Made by a program: the position numbers and the translations under genes. A stretch of DNA of 64,000 nt from CAZHRK01 sp964534555. GTDB taxonomy: Bacteria > Babelota > Babeliae > Babelales > RVW-14. The stretch is taken from NCBI GenBank assembly GCA_964534555.1, contig CAZHRK010000003.1, forward strand, positions 1 to 64,000, read 5' to 3'. Positions within the stretch are counted from its first letter, which is position 1. Each line of letters begins with the position of its first letter. The notes beneath the pieces were generated by a model. It saw only the letters and a program-made list of their open reading frames with translations, was not told the DNA's origin and did no database searches. Below are positions 42,300 to 51,640 of the stretch, one piece after another.

Positions 42300-43439
42300 A
42301 TGACTATTCGACTCGTTATGTCGACGGGCTTTGCCTTGTTTGCAATGCTTTTTGGTGCTGGAAATATTATTTTCCCACTCGTTCTTGGCGCTCATTCAGG
42401 AGATAAAGTTCTGTATGCGCTTGCTGGTTTTGCTATATCTGGACTTTGTATTCCGCTTATTGGTGTGATCGCTGCTCTTATGTATCAAGGCGATTATGAA
42501 AAACTTCTTAGCCATCTCGGTCGAGTGCCGAGCTCCGCGCTTATTGCGCTCTGCATGATGTTGATTGGACCTTTTGGGTGCATACCTCGTTGTATGTCCA
42601 TAGCTCACAGTGCTGTAAGCTGGCACATTCCTTCCCTACCGCTCCTTTTATTTAGTGCACTTGCTGCCGGCGTTGTGTATGTTTGCGCTGCCCAGCGCGG
42701 CGCGCTTGTAAATGTTTTGGGGAGTGTTTTGGGCCCTATAAAACTTACACTCTTGCTTGGGCTTGTTGTTATTGGTGGTGTGAATGCTGGTAAGATGCCC
42801 GCAGTTGATCTTGCAAAAAGCACGCTTTTTCTGCAGGGGCTATTTGATGGTTATGGCACCATGGATCTGCTCGGAGCGCTTTTCTTTGCAGGGATCTTAG
42901 CACGAGGCCTGAAAGGTAAATACCAACAAATATCACGACGCGACTTTATGCTTATGACTGTGGTGATAGGGGTTATCGGTATTGTGCTTTTGGGTATTGT
43001 CTATGGCGGCTTCTTTTTTGTTTCTGCAGCTTATGCGGGGCAACTTGTTCACCTTGAGCGAGGGCAGCTGTTGTCTGGCCTTGCCACGCTTGTCCTTGGG
43101 CAGTATGGTGGAATGGTGGCAAATATAACCATTAGCCTTAGCTGCTTAACAACAGCAATAGCGCTGACATCAGTTTTTTCTGACTATATTCGCGGGTTAA
43201 GCGGCAACAGACTTTCGTATAAAACCTGTGTTGCAGGGACTGTGTTGATTGCAACATGTATGACAACGCTGGGCTTTCAAAAAATTATGGAGCTCATTTA
43301 TCCTTTGATTGGCATGTGTTATCCAATCCTGCTTATTGTTGCGTGTGCTGGGCTTTTACATAAAGTTATTGGTGTAGTTGTTCCCCGCCACTCAATGTAT
43401 GCAGCATTTATGCTTTTAATGCTTATGAAATTGTTTTAA
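42300..43439 (+). CDS. brnQ: Branched-chain amino acid permease (BrnQ/LIVCS family)
   Basis: 379 residues with about 12 membrane helices. The N-terminus shows the family signature FALFAMLFGAGNIIFPLVLGAHSG, and later blocks such as FFAGILARGLKGKY and a helix with TTAIALTSVFSDY also match. It imports leucine, isoleucine and valine with a cation. Uptake of these amino acids would suit an organism dependent on its host for them. A valine-rich leader ORF and a Shine-Dalgarno hairpin precede it, and a strong bidirectional terminator follows. Confidence 0.92.
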   Translation: MTIRLVMSTGFALFAMLFGAGNIIFPLVLGAHSGDKVLYALAGFAISGLCIPLIGVIAALMYQGDYEKLLSHLGRVPSSALIALCMMLIGPFGCIPRCMSIAHSAVSWHIPSLPLLLFSALAAGVVYVCAAQRGALVNVLGSVLGPIKLTLLLGLVVIGGVNAGKMPAVDLAKSTLFLQGLFDGYGTMDLLGALFFAGILARGLKGKYQQISRRDFMLMTVVIGVIGIVLLGIVYGGFFFVSAAYAGQLVHLERGQLLSGLATLVLGQYGGMVANITISLSCLTTAIALTSVFSDYIRGLSGNRLSYKTCVAGTVLIATCMTTLGFQKIMELIYPLIGMCYPILLIVACAGLLHKVIGVVVPRHSMYAAFMLLMLMKLF

Positions 43440-43442
43440 TCA

Positions 43443-43480
43443 AAAAATACCCCCAAGCAAATCAGCTTGGGGGTATTTTT
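43443..43480. terminator. Bidirectional terminator
   Basis: AAAAATACCCCCAAGC and GCTTGGGGGTATTTTT form a perfect 16-base-pair stem with a six-base loop, between convergent brnQ and the RING gene. Confidence 0.92.
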
Positions 43481-43829
43481 ATGCTATAAAGTTTTCTACG
43501 ACGGCGTAGGCAAGTGCTAAAATTATCAGTGCGGCCTCTTTCTTAAATGGTGGCCTTTTTTCTTTATAAAGCCGCCTGCGCTCAATCGTTTCTGTATACT
43601 GCCTGCACAAAGGACATTCATTCTTTCCTGATGCAGTAATCCATGCAGATAGGCATTCAGGGTGAATTATGTGGTGGCATTCGGTCATGTTTTCATCTAT
43701 CTCTTCAGCTGGTTCTAGACAAACGCAGCATCTATTTTCGTTTTCAAGGGATTGTTGACTAGCAGGGTGAATTGGCTGTGTTGTAAAGTTGACTGTAAAA
43801 AGTGATAGTGCAAAAAGAATTATAAGCAT
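43479..43829 (-). CDS. Membrane-anchored RING-H2 protein
   Basis: 116 residues from the ATG at 43829; an in-frame TTG at 43871 sits at the probable transcript start, just after a TATAAT. An N-terminal signal or anchor helix (1-12) is followed by a complete RING-H2 finger: Cys34, Cys37, Cys51, His53, His56, Cys59, Cys72 and Cys75. A basic linker and a C-terminal hydrophobic helix (AALIILALAYAVVENF) come after it. RING-H2 domains recruit ubiquitin-conjugating enzymes in eukaryotes. Bacteria lack ubiquitin, so a role in a eukaryotic host is inferred. Confidence 0.8.
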   Translation of the reverse strand: MLIILFALSLFTVNFTTQPIHPASQQSLENENRCCVCLEPAEEIDENMTECHHIIHPECLSAWITASGKNECPLCRQYTETIERRRLYKEKRPPFKKEAALIILALAYAVVENFIA

Positions 43830-43970
43830 TTCGCTTTCGAAGGGGTATAAACTGACCGATATGATAAACAAGGGCCGTAATTATATCAGTCTGATTGATC
43901 TCTTGCAATCATAAAGTAGCCCTGAATCAATATTTAGGACTACTTTATGACTATTGTCGACAGTTTAAAT

Positions 43971-45425
43971 TTAATTGATTTGTGATAATGCGAGTGTTAA
44001 AGCTTTTGCTATAGCATCTGTATTATGTGTGACAGCGTTTTCGATTGATTTATACAAGTCAAAAAACTCTTTGCCGGTATAGCTAAATTTACTTGTTGGG
44101 AAATCAAGCTTGTTCGGGACGTGGATAATAATTGGGGTCTGCTTATCTGTCGGGTCTGCCCAGATAGAGAGAGGTTTTTCAGCAAGCTGAGCATAGTCGA
44201 TTTTCGGGAATTTATAGCCGTGTGCTCGTGCCCAATTTTCAACTTCACGCATGTCAGTACCGAGTGCTGAATTTGCATCAGTCCCCGCGTCACAAACAAA
44301 ATAAATCTTTACGCCGCGTCTGAGCAGGGGAGGGAATGGAATATTTGTTGCCATACCAGCATCAACAAACGTTAGTTTTCCTGCTTTTCCTAGTGGGGCC
44401 TGCAGTCCATGAACAAAATTAGGTATTTCAGGCGCGCTTATCCGTGCATTATTTCCCCAAAACCAATTAAACCAGCTTGATGAAATATCGATGTTGTGGG
44501 AGACCTGGAGTCCTTCTTTTATAAACTGCAGTGCGTCTATGACGCTTCCTGCGTATGCAGAGCCAAATATTCCCATCATAAATGCAAGGTTTTCCCCGGG
44601 TGAGGTATCTTGTGTGATTCCATTTTTAAATGTTTTGCCGAAAAGTTGTGGTTGAATCCAGCCTTTAAAATAGGTGCTCCCGATCTCAAATGGTGAGTAT
44701 TCAACCCATTGGTAATCTGGATTTGTTTGACCAATAATTGAGGTGAAAAGTGGTACAGGGTAGTCGCCAGATAGCGTATGGGGTGCTAGGTCCTCAAGAT
44801 TGAGATCAAGCCCATGATTAGTTGGGCTTGATAGGAAAACATTACCTATCAGGTTGCCCCATAAATCATTCAGCCCAATTGATTTGCCCTGCCATGCTTT
44901 GCTCGCTATTTTTCTTGAGATCGCTTTTTCATCAATATTTTTTAAGCTAAAAGCTTCGTAAAGTTTGCTTTGTAAGCGTGAAGTAAGTGCAATTGGAGAA
45001 ACTTTATGTGTGTACCATGATGCGGTTGTCCAGGTTGATCCTGATAGGCTTGCAATATATGTCACAGCATCAAGGAGTCCAATCCGCTCAAGGCCTCTTA
45101 AGAGCCCGAGTGTTGCAATTGCAGCGCGAAACCCCCCACCACTTGCAGCTACAGCGATCATAGGGATATTTTGACCAAGCGGATACGATTGCCCTAAAAG
45201 TTTTTGTAGCGCGCTTCTATTGCGGCTAAGTCTGTTTCGTAGGGCTGCAAGTTCATTTATTGAAGGAGCATCCCCCTGACGAACTTGGCCAATAATAGGA
45301 CCAGTAGTTGCTTGTTGAGAAATTCCCTTTTTTTGATAATGAATAACTTTGCTGAGGGTGTGGCTGTACGCTTGGCTTGTGCTTAAAACTATAGCCATGA
45401 GCATGATCATGCATGTTGATAGCAT
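43971..45425 (-). CDS. Exported cPLA2-like phospholipase
   Basis: 484 residues with a signal peptide (about 1-21). The catalytic blocks are ASGGGFRAAIA (oxyanion loop, near 95), YIASLSGSTWTTA (nucleophile Ser, near 128) and LTFVDAGMATN (catalytic Asp, near 353). They match the eukaryote-type cPLA2/lysophospholipase family. It is a divergent paralogue of the gene at 23217-24824 and shares the flanking FSPF/YSPFEIG-type and MGxxGSAYA blocks. It probably deacylates phospholipids outside the cell. Confidence 0.85.
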   Translation of the reverse strand: MLSTCMIMLMAIVLSTSQAYSHTLSKVIHYQKKGISQQATTGPIIGQVRQGDAPSINELAALRNRLSRNRSALQKLLGQSYPLGQNIPMIAVAASGGGFRAAIATLGLLRGLERIGLLDAVTYIASLSGSTWTTASWYTHKVSPIALTSRLQSKLYEAFSLKNIDEKAISRKIASKAWQGKSIGLNDLWGNLIGNVFLSSPTNHGLDLNLEDLAPHTLSGDYPVPLFTSIIGQTNPDYQWVEYSPFEIGSTYFKGWIQPQLFGKTFKNGITQDTSPGENLAFMMGIFGSAYAGSVIDALQFIKEGLQVSHNIDISSSWFNWFWGNNARISAPEIPNFVHGLQAPLGKAGKLTFVDAGMATNIPFPPLLRRGVKIYFVCDAGTDANSALGTDMREVENWARAHGYKFPKIDYAQLAEKPLSIWADPTDKQTPIIIHVPNKLDFPTSKFSYTGKEFFDLYKSIENAVTHNTDAIAKALTLALSQIN

Positions 45426-45537
45426 AGACTCTCCTTAGACTGTGTTTATGACACGATGAATCAAGGCATTTGTAGCCTTTTTTTATCAAAATCAACAGCC
45501 TAATACAGCACAATCCAAGCGCTAATTGCAAGAGAGG

Positions 45538-45565
45538 TTGCGCTTTTTTAGGTTAGGTCTATACT
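45538..45565 (+). promoter_or_regulatory. Promoter of the RING-variant pair
   Basis: TTGCGC at 45538-45543, a 16-base spacer and TATACT at 45560-45565 form a good sigma-70-type promoter. The transcript would start near 45572, in a C-rich stretch, about 40 bases before the GTG start. Confidence 0.65.
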
Positions 45566-45612
45566 ACCACCCCCCAAATCACTAGGTTTATTCTCATAAG
45601 GAGCGATTATTA

Positions 45613-46386
45613 GTGTATCGACTGACTGTTAGTTTTATCTTTTTAGTGTCGTTTTTTCTCCCCAATATTTTATCTCGGTCTATTACAGGTTATGAGCATC
45701 CTCTGGGCACAACGCTCAACCGTGTAGAAGAAGTTCCTGAGCATGAGGTTGTCGTTGGTCAAATGATTGATGATCTTGATGGTGACGCTGCAGATGATAT
45801 GGGTGAGAACGAATCGCTGCAAGAAGATCACCAAGAAGCTCCAGTAGATGAAATATGTCTTTTTTGTGTTAATGAAATTACAGCTCTTAATAAACTCCTT
45901 GATGAGTTTTGTATTCTGTCATGTGGGCACAGTGTCCATAAAGATTGTTTGCTCGCATTTTTTCAAGAGCATACAGATACGATTGAAGAGGGTGATGATG
46001 CATTTGAATTTGTTTGCAATGCACATGAGGGACATTCTGAAGACGTTGTGTTTGACCTGCAAGACGCTTTAGATGCTGATCTGCCTGTGATTTTATTTGG
46101 GCTTCTGCAAAATCAAAATCCAGATCTTACACCAACATCGCTTGTTGATTTGGGTGCAGACTTTTTTGAAGGCATGCCATTTTGGTTGCTTTTTATTAGC
46201 AGAATTCTTCCTAAATCAGTTGGTTATTTATATGCCAATAATATTCCATTTTTGCACCACACGTTTGATAATAAAAACCCAATTGAGTGGGCGCATGAAT
46301 TAGGCTTTGAGGGTATTGCCCAAAGGTTTTCTGTGCTGAGAGATCAAGGTCGTTGTATTCCGATACCACTTCCAGATCAGAATTAA
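45613..46386 (+). CDS. Exported RING-variant protein (first of tandem pair)
   Basis: 257 residues starting at GTG, with AAGGAG ten bases upstream. The signal peptide is about 1-21. An acidic linker (40-80) leads to a zinc-finger pattern: Cys82, Cys85, Cys104, His106, His109, Cys112 and Cys135/His138, a RING variant. The C-terminal 110 residues are helical and end in an ankyrin-like unit (NIPFLHHTFDNKNPIEWAHE). The next gene is a clear paralogue. A role as a ubiquitin-ligase mimic in a eukaryotic host is inferred. Confidence 0.7.
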   Translation: MYRLTVSFIFLVSFFLPNILSRSITGYEHPLGTTLNRVEEVPEHEVVVGQMIDDLDGDAADDMGENESLQEDHQEAPVDEICLFCVNEITALNKLLDEFCILSCGHSVHKDCLLAFFQEHTDTIEEGDDAFEFVCNAHEGHSEDVVFDLQDALDADLPVILFGLLQNQNPDLTPTSLVDLGADFFEGMPFWLLFISRILPKSVGYLYANNIPFLHHTFDNKNPIEWAHELGFEGIAQRFSVLRDQGRCIPIPLPDQN

Positions 46387-46416
46387 TAGGTTTGAAGATT
46401 ATTTACGGGGTGCACT

Positions 46417-47232
46417 ATGAAGGTGTTACATTTTATAGTATTGCTTAGTGTTACTATCTTGCATGGCTTTGATCTTCAAGCGCGTGTTAGGTTGCCTTGG
46501 CCCTTGGTTCCAGGGGCAAGCGTTGCGCTGCCAAGTCATGGCGCGCCGATTGAAGGCCCGCTTGTTGATGTTCTTCTAAATCCTTTCCCATTACCAGATG
46601 AGGATGAAGCACCGGTTTCTCGATGCATGTTTTGCACAGAGTCTTTTCTTGAAGGACAGGTAAAGGTAGTTTTTGAGTGCGGTGATAGTGGACATAAAAA
46701 TTGTTTGGTTAATTTCTTCCTTGAGCATGTTCATGAGGCATCTCAGTTTTTAGCCACGTTCAACTTTGCTTGCCATCATCATGAAGAGCCACATGATTTA
46801 TTTATTGATCTTGGGACTGCTTTAGCAATTGACTCACCCGAAATATTCTTTGTTCTCCTTGCATCGTCTGAAGACGGAATGGCAATGTCAGAGCTTTTGA
46901 ATCTGAATTTCCCAGGTGATCCAAAACCGTACTGGCTTAAGATTATAGAGTCTGAGGCGCGTGCTATTTTGTCATATATTACCAGCAATAATATACCGTT
47001 TCTTCATTATGTTTATGAGGGGAAAACTCCTGTAGAATGGGCAGAAGACCTAGATCTTGAGGATTATTATCTTGCTCTTTATAACCTGCAAGCAGCGGGT
47101 CGCTGTCTTCCTGCGCCGTCATCATCATTAGGGCTTCTGGTAGGTGGCTATAGTGGTCTTTATGGCGCTATTTCGCCAGTTTCAAGCGATGATGATTCGC
47201 TTTCGATCCATTCGCTTGATACAAATATTTAG
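46417..47232 (+). CDS. Exported RING-variant protein (second of tandem pair)
   Basis: 271 residues with a signal peptide (about 1-22) and GGGG before the ATG. It aligns along its length with the preceding gene: Cys70, Cys73, Cys88, His93, Cys96 and a CHHH cluster at 119-122, then the ankyrin-like end (NIPFLHYVYEGKTPVEWAED). At the position of the first histidine ligand in its twin, Asp90 is present, so zinc binding may be altered. A Ser-rich tail follows. It is probably a tandem duplicate evolving a new specificity. Confidence 0.7.
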   Translation: MKVLHFIVLLSVTILHGFDLQARVRLPWPLVPGASVALPSHGAPIEGPLVDVLLNPFPLPDEDEAPVSRCMFCTESFLEGQVKVVFECGDSGHKNCLVNFFLEHVHEASQFLATFNFACHHHEEPHDLFIDLGTALAIDSPEIFFVLLASSEDGMAMSELLNLNFPGDPKPYWLKIIESEARAILSYITSNNIPFLHYVYEGKTPVEWAEDLDLEDYYLALYNLQAAGRCLPAPSSSLGLLVGGYSGLYGAISPVSSDDDSLSIHSLDTNI

Positions 47233-47373
47233 TAGCAATCTCGATATTCAGTGAGCAAAATCCTTTGTTGATCTTGTGAGTCGACAAAACAAAAACTGCT
47301 TTGTAAAATTACACGGTATGATTTTAAAGAAAATAAGCGATTGCAAAGATAATTTATCATTCAGGAGTCTGCC

Positions 47374-48096
47374 ATGTCCGGTCATTCCAAGTGGGCTACG
47401 ATTAAACATAAAAAAGCCAAAGAAGATTCTAAGCGCGGTAAGATTTTTACGAAGATTGTTCGTGAAATCACCGTAGCTGCACGTGAGGGTGGGGGTGATC
47501 CTGCTGGAAATCCTAAGCTCAGGCTTATTTTGGAAAAGGCAAAAGAGTGCAATATGCCAGCTGATAACGTTAGCCGTGCTATTAAAAAAGGTACGGGTGA
47601 GCTTGGTGGTGGCGCTATGTACGAGCCTTTTACTTACGAAGGGTATGGGCCTGCAGGTATCGCCGTTATGGTTGAGACGTTGAGTGATAATAAAAATAGA
47701 ACTGTCTCTGAGTTGCGCCATCAATTTACAAAAGCTGGTGGGAATCTAGGAGAAAACGGCTCTGTAGCCTGGATGTTCGAGCATAAAGGCGTAATCCGAG
47801 GCGTGACGTCAGCATCAGAAGATACTCTTCTTGAAGCATTAATGGATGCCGATATTGATGATCTTAAAGTTGTTGATGATAACGTTGTGATTATTGTTAA
47901 ACCGACATCGCTTGATGCTGCAAAGCGTCTTGCCGCTACTGTCGGTGTTAAAATTGAACAAGCTCAGCTTGAGTGGGTTGCTAAAAATCCGATCTCTGTG
48001 CCTGCGGGTGAGCAGGAAGACGTCGTCTTCAAATTTCTTGAAGCACTTGATGATCTTGATGATGTACAAAACGTTTATGCAAATATTGGCGATTAA
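47374..48096 (+). CDS. yebC: YebC/PmpR-family protein
   Basis: 240 residues, full length. It starts MSGHSKWATIKHKKAKEDSKRGK, the family hallmark, followed by REGGGDPAGNPKLRLILEKAK and YEGYGPAGIAVMVE. Members are cytoplasmic. They were described as transcriptional regulators, and some have been linked to translation of proline-rich stretches. GGAG lies upstream. It precedes yicC by 21 bases. Confidence 0.96.
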   Translation: MSGHSKWATIKHKKAKEDSKRGKIFTKIVREITVAAREGGGDPAGNPKLRLILEKAKECNMPADNVSRAIKKGTGELGGGAMYEPFTYEGYGPAGIAVMVETLSDNKNRTVSELRHQFTKAGGNLGENGSVAWMFEHKGVIRGVTSASEDTLLEALMDADIDDLKVVDDNVVIIVKPTSLDAAKRLAATVGVKIEQAQLEWVAKNPISVPAGEQEDVVFKFLEALDDLDDVQNVYANIGD

Positions 48097-48117
48097 CGCT
48101 GACTTTAAGGAGGCTAT

Positions 48118-49005
48118 ATGCTGCGGAGTATGACTGGGTACGCGAGTAAAACGAGTCAGCTTGATCTTTCTGCTTTTGGGCAGGTGGGAATTTCTGTTGA
48201 AATTAAAACACTCAACAGCAGATTTTTTGAGGTGGTTTCAAAGCTTCCATCTACGTTAAGCCATTTAGAATTGCCAATTACAACAACCTTGCAAGAGCTT
48301 TTACAGCGCGGGCGTGTGTATTTAAATCTTAAGCTTGAGGATAGCTCCTCTAAACTTAAAACAGTTGCACCTGCGTGGTCTGTTCTTGATCAGTATTATA
48401 GTGCTGCTCAAGAGATTAAGAAAAAATATAATCTTGCAGATGATGTATCACTGCAGATGCTTCTTGCAAGACCAGATATTTTTGTTGAGCAGGACGTTAC
48501 CATAACTGCTGATGATGAGCAAAAGATTATTGACCTTGTAAAGTCTGTTGCAGAGCGCGTTGCGCAAATGCGTATTGAAGAAGGCAAACGCTTGCAGCGT
48601 GATTTTATTTCTATCTTCACAATATGCGCACAGAAGCATGCGCATATAACTGCTTCTTTTCAACAAGAAGTTGCTCGCCAAAAAGACCTTTTAAAAGAGG
48701 CGCTAGAGAGTGCGCCGTCATTAGATGCGCCGAATCCTGCTGTTGATGAGATTCAGAGCGTGTTGCGCAAAATTGATATTCATGAAGAAATCACCCGCTT
48801 TAAAAGCCACTTGGACGGTGTGATTCCGTATATTGATGGGCCAAGTACCGAAAAAGGTAAGCGTATTGATTTTATGCTTCAAGAGCTTTTGCGTGAGACT
48901 AACACAATGATGGCAAAATGCCCATCAGCAGAAGTCACTACCGCGTGTATTGATATCAAGGTTGAGCTTGAAAAAGCACGTGAGCAAGTGCAAAACATCG
49001 TTTAA
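48118..49005 (+). CDS. yicC: YicC-family endoribonuclease
   Basis: 295 residues. It starts with LRSMTGYA, then LNSRFFEV, and carries the C-terminal family block KGKRIDFMLQELLRETNTMMAKCPSAEV followed by KVELEKAREQVQNI. E. coli YicC is a stress-linked endoribonuclease. It sits in a row with yebC and a glycosyltransferase, with short gaps and a strong AAGGAGG before the ATG. Confidence 0.96.
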   Translation: MLRSMTGYASKTSQLDLSAFGQVGISVEIKTLNSRFFEVVSKLPSTLSHLELPITTTLQELLQRGRVYLNLKLEDSSSKLKTVAPAWSVLDQYYSAAQEIKKKYNLADDVSLQMLLARPDIFVEQDVTITADDEQKIIDLVKSVAERVAQMRIEEGKRLQRDFISIFTICAQKHAHITASFQQEVARQKDLLKEALESAPSLDAPNPAVDEIQSVLRKIDIHEEITRFKSHLDGVIPYIDGPSTEKGKRIDFMLQELLRETNTMMAKCPSAEVTTACIDIKVELEKAREQVQNIV

Positions 49006-49019
49006 TAAGTGAGGAGAGT

Positions 49020-50180
49020 ATGAAGTCACTCATCAGTCCCCAGGAGCTTGCTCAGGCGGACAGAATACTATTTGTCACGCATCTTGCGCTTGGTGATTTT
49101 ACGTATCTTCAAAATTTTTTTTCTGCGTTGAGCCGAACATACCCACATCTCAAAATAGATTTATGGGTTGATGAAGTTCGTCGTACTCATAAGTTTTGGA
49201 AGTGGAAGCAGCTGAAAGCTTATAGCCTTTATGATTGGGTGCGGCAGGCTGGAATTTTTTCTAAAGTCTATGATCAAACCTACTCGCCTCGTTTGTTTGC
49301 AGCGTCTGTTAAAGAGGCTCAGCAGCAAAACTACGATTACGTTATCTCATTGTGCATAGTTCGCCCACATTTTTATGCGCGTCTTGTGCGTAAAATAGCA
49401 ACTAAAGGCAAAGCATTTTCACTTGTTGGCCAGACTAAGCTATGGAATATTATAAACAGATATCATTACAGCAAGCTTGACGGTAGCGTTGTAATTAAGC
49501 GCCCAGAAAAGGGTAGCCATATTACACAAACATATGCTGCATGGTTTAGAGAGTTTTTTGGTCTTGAGGTGTCACAGGCTGATCGTGCTGCGTATATTAC
49601 GATCCCTCGCCAGTGGGATGTTTGGGCTCGTATGCGCTTTATGAAGCTTGAGATTGATAAAACGTCTCATAAATTCTCAAAAGTTGTTTTTATTAATCCT
49701 TTTGCAAAAACAATTAAGCGTAGTTGGCCTATTGAGCGGGTGTATGAGCTTGTGAGCAGCATTAAGCGCCTTGATAAATGGAATGATGTCAGTTTTATTA
49801 TTAACGTTGTTCCTGAAGAGCTTAAGCGTATTGAGGCTTTCTTTAATAAACACCCAATGAAGGGTGTTCACCTTTTTAGCGCTACTCATAGCTTTTTCCA
49901 GCTACCAGCTATTCTTAATTTGTGTGATATCGTTGTAACGGTTGAGACATCAATTATGCATTTTGCCGCAGCGCTGGATATTCCCCAGATCGCTTTGATG
50001 CGTCAAAAAAATCCTGAGTGGGCGCCACTAAAAAGTGATTTAGCAACTATTATTACGACGCATAATAGAAACGCATGGATCAAAGATATTCCTGTTAAGC
50101 ATGTTATGGATGAGCTTGCAAAGAGATTTCACGATGGATCTCAAACAGACAGCTATCAATCTCTTGACCTTGGACAATAA
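49020..50180 (+). CDS. Glycosyltransferase family 9 (heptosyltransferase-like)
   Basis: 386 residues in two Rossmann-like halves. The N-terminal half has LALGDFTYLQNFFSAL and WVDEVRR. The C-terminal half has KVVFINPFAKTIKRSWPIERVYELV and the nucleotide-sugar site CDIVVTVETSIMHFAAALDIPQIAL. These match ADP-heptose:LPS heptosyltransferases. It suggests synthesis of a lipopolysaccharide or another surface glycan. GAGGAG precedes the ATG, and the gene follows yicC by 14 bases. Confidence 0.88.
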   Translation: MKSLISPQELAQADRILFVTHLALGDFTYLQNFFSALSRTYPHLKIDLWVDEVRRTHKFWKWKQLKAYSLYDWVRQAGIFSKVYDQTYSPRLFAASVKEAQQQNYDYVISLCIVRPHFYARLVRKIATKGKAFSLVGQTKLWNIINRYHYSKLDGSVVIKRPEKGSHITQTYAAWFREFFGLEVSQADRAAYITIPRQWDVWARMRFMKLEIDKTSHKFSKVVFINPFAKTIKRSWPIERVYELVSSIKRLDKWNDVSFIINVVPEELKRIEAFFNKHPMKGVHLFSATHSFFQLPAILNLCDIVVTVETSIMHFAAALDIPQIALMRQKNPEWAPLKSDLATIITTHNRNAWIKDIPVKHVMDELAKRFHDGSQTDSYQSLDLGQ

Positions 50181-50263
50181 AGTTACTCATTGTGTTGCTT
50201 TATTTTAGTTCTTCGCTACGTTACCTACATGCAAAATAAATGTCTTATAAAAAAGGAGTAATA

Positions 50264-50926
50264 ATGATGACATTTCGACGCATTTCACTACACATGGTGG
50301 CAGTGTTTGGATTAGTTTTAACAGCTGGCATTCTTAATGCTGCAACATCACCAAAACCAGAGGCTGAAGCTGATGCCGCTGCGGCTGTTGGTGGTGGTAA
50401 TGATTCAGCTGATCGCGCTGCTTCACCTGTTAGAGCTCGTAGCGGTACTTTGCATAATGATGCCCCGGCTACTGGAGCGGCAGATGCAGATCAGGTTGTT
50501 GCACCAACTGCTCCTACTGACGCTAGCCATGAAGAAACTCAAACGCCTCCTCCGTCACCTGAAGCAACAGCGCTTGCTGCAAACAGACAAACTAGCAGAA
50601 TTTGGGCTGGTTTGACTAATGGTGGTAGAGCTGCTTGGGCTCAAGCAGTCGCTGGAACTGATTGGGTTAAACAGCACCCTGGTACATTTGCAGTGTATGC
50701 AACAACTGTGCTTGCTGCGGCATGTGCTGTTGTTGCAACCCAAACTCCTGAGTGTGCGGCTGCGCTTTCACTTGCAGACCTGCAAGTTTGCCTTGAGCAC
50801 CTTCCTGCATCAGCGTGGGCTCTTGGAGCATCTGCAGTTGTAGGTGTAACAGGCCTTGCAACAGCTGGCTACGATAGATTAGTAGCAGCTGGAACTTGGG
50901 CTGCACAAGGTCTAAGACTTGCTTAA
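50264..50926 (+). CDS. Exported Ala-rich membrane-associated protein of unknown function
   Basis: 220 residues from the ATG at 50264 (AAAGGAG upstream). The signal peptide is about 1-25. Residues 28-115 are Ala/Pro/Thr-rich and probably disordered. Then two or three hydrophobic Ala-rich helices follow (TFAVYATTVLAAACAVVAT and later), consistent with membrane insertion. The next gene has a similar layout (disordered stretch, then hydrophobic Ala-rich helices), so the two may be remote duplicates. No family is recognised. Confidence 0.6.
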   Translation: MMTFRRISLHMVAVFGLVLTAGILNAATSPKPEAEADAAAAVGGGNDSADRAASPVRARSGTLHNDAPATGAADADQVVAPTAPTDASHEETQTPPPSPEATALAANRQTSRIWAGLTNGGRAAWAQAVAGTDWVKQHPGTFAVYATTVLAAACAVVATQTPECAAALSLADLQVCLEHLPASAWALGASAVVGVTGLATAGYDRLVAAGTWAAQGLRLA

Positions 50927-50966
50927 TAAGCATCAAGTAATAAGTCTTGATAGTTAAGGAGAATTA

Positions 50967-51587
50967 ATGAAAATGTTATTTGCACTAGTATTACTTGCTG
51001 TGAGCGCAAATCTTGCAGCTTCTAACGAAAATGCTGATGGCCCAATTGCAAGCCGTACAAGAAGACGCTCAAAAGCTGCTTCAGCGCCTAGCGCGCCTCA
51101 AAAACCAGCTCGTTCACATCAAGCTCTTACGCCTACCAGCGCTGTAGATTTAACTGCAGCTATGGACGCTGCTGTTGCCTCATCAGCTTCTGATGTTGAA
51201 ACCGCAGAAAAAGCAGCGGCAGCGCTGGATAGACTTGCTGAGCGTAAACCAGATTCAAGAGTAGCTGCTGTTTGGGCTGCGTGCAAAACAAGATCAGCAA
51301 AAGCTCTTAATCTTGTGCCATCTCGTACAGCTCTGTGGACAGCTCTTTGGGGATGCTGCCGTAGAACAAAAAATGTAGTTTTAAGCAAAGAAGCTGTCAG
51401 CGCGCTAGCGGTAGCATCATTCGTTACATTTGCTGCTGCATGTCCTGAGCTTCAGTCATTTGTTGGAGCGCACCTTCCAGAAACTGTAGCATTACAGGCT
51501 GTAAATGCTCTTACAACCCTTGCTGTGCCTGCTACATACGTTCTTTCAATTGTTAAATCAATACCAGCATCTTTTGTAGCTGCGTAA
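50967..51587 (+). CDS. Exported Ala-rich membrane-associated protein of unknown function
   Basis: 206 residues with a signal peptide (about 1-19, ending NLAAS), AAGGAG upstream, an Arg/Ser/Ala-rich disordered segment (20-60), a helical middle part with a CCRRTKN motif near 130, and two hydrophobic helices at the end. It resembles the preceding gene in layout. It ends at a strong terminator, and the two genes probably form one transcript. Confidence 0.6.
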   Translation: MKMLFALVLLAVSANLAASNENADGPIASRTRRRSKAASAPSAPQKPARSHQALTPTSAVDLTAAMDAAVASSASDVETAEKAAAALDRLAERKPDSRVAAVWAACKTRSAKALNLVPSRTALWTALWGCCRRTKNVVLSKEAVSALAVASFVTFAAACPELQSFVGAHLPETVALQAVNALTTLAVPATYVLSIVKSIPASFVAA

Positions 51588-51607
51588 TTTTGATTTTTCT
51601 TGATGAA

Positions 51608-51640
51608 AAAAGCCCTTCTGTTTTTGGTGGAAGGGCTTTT
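51608..51640 (+). terminator. Intrinsic terminator
   Basis: AAAAGCCCTTC and GAAGGGCTTTT form a perfect 11-base-pair stem with an 11-base loop, 20 bases after the stop at 51587. Confidence 0.88.

Noticed and set aside
50337..50936. Leu/Gln-rich frames overlapping the exported Ala-rich gene on both strands
   Set aside because: They are frame shadows of Ala and Val codons. The gene at 50264 has the signal peptide and the AAAGGAG site.
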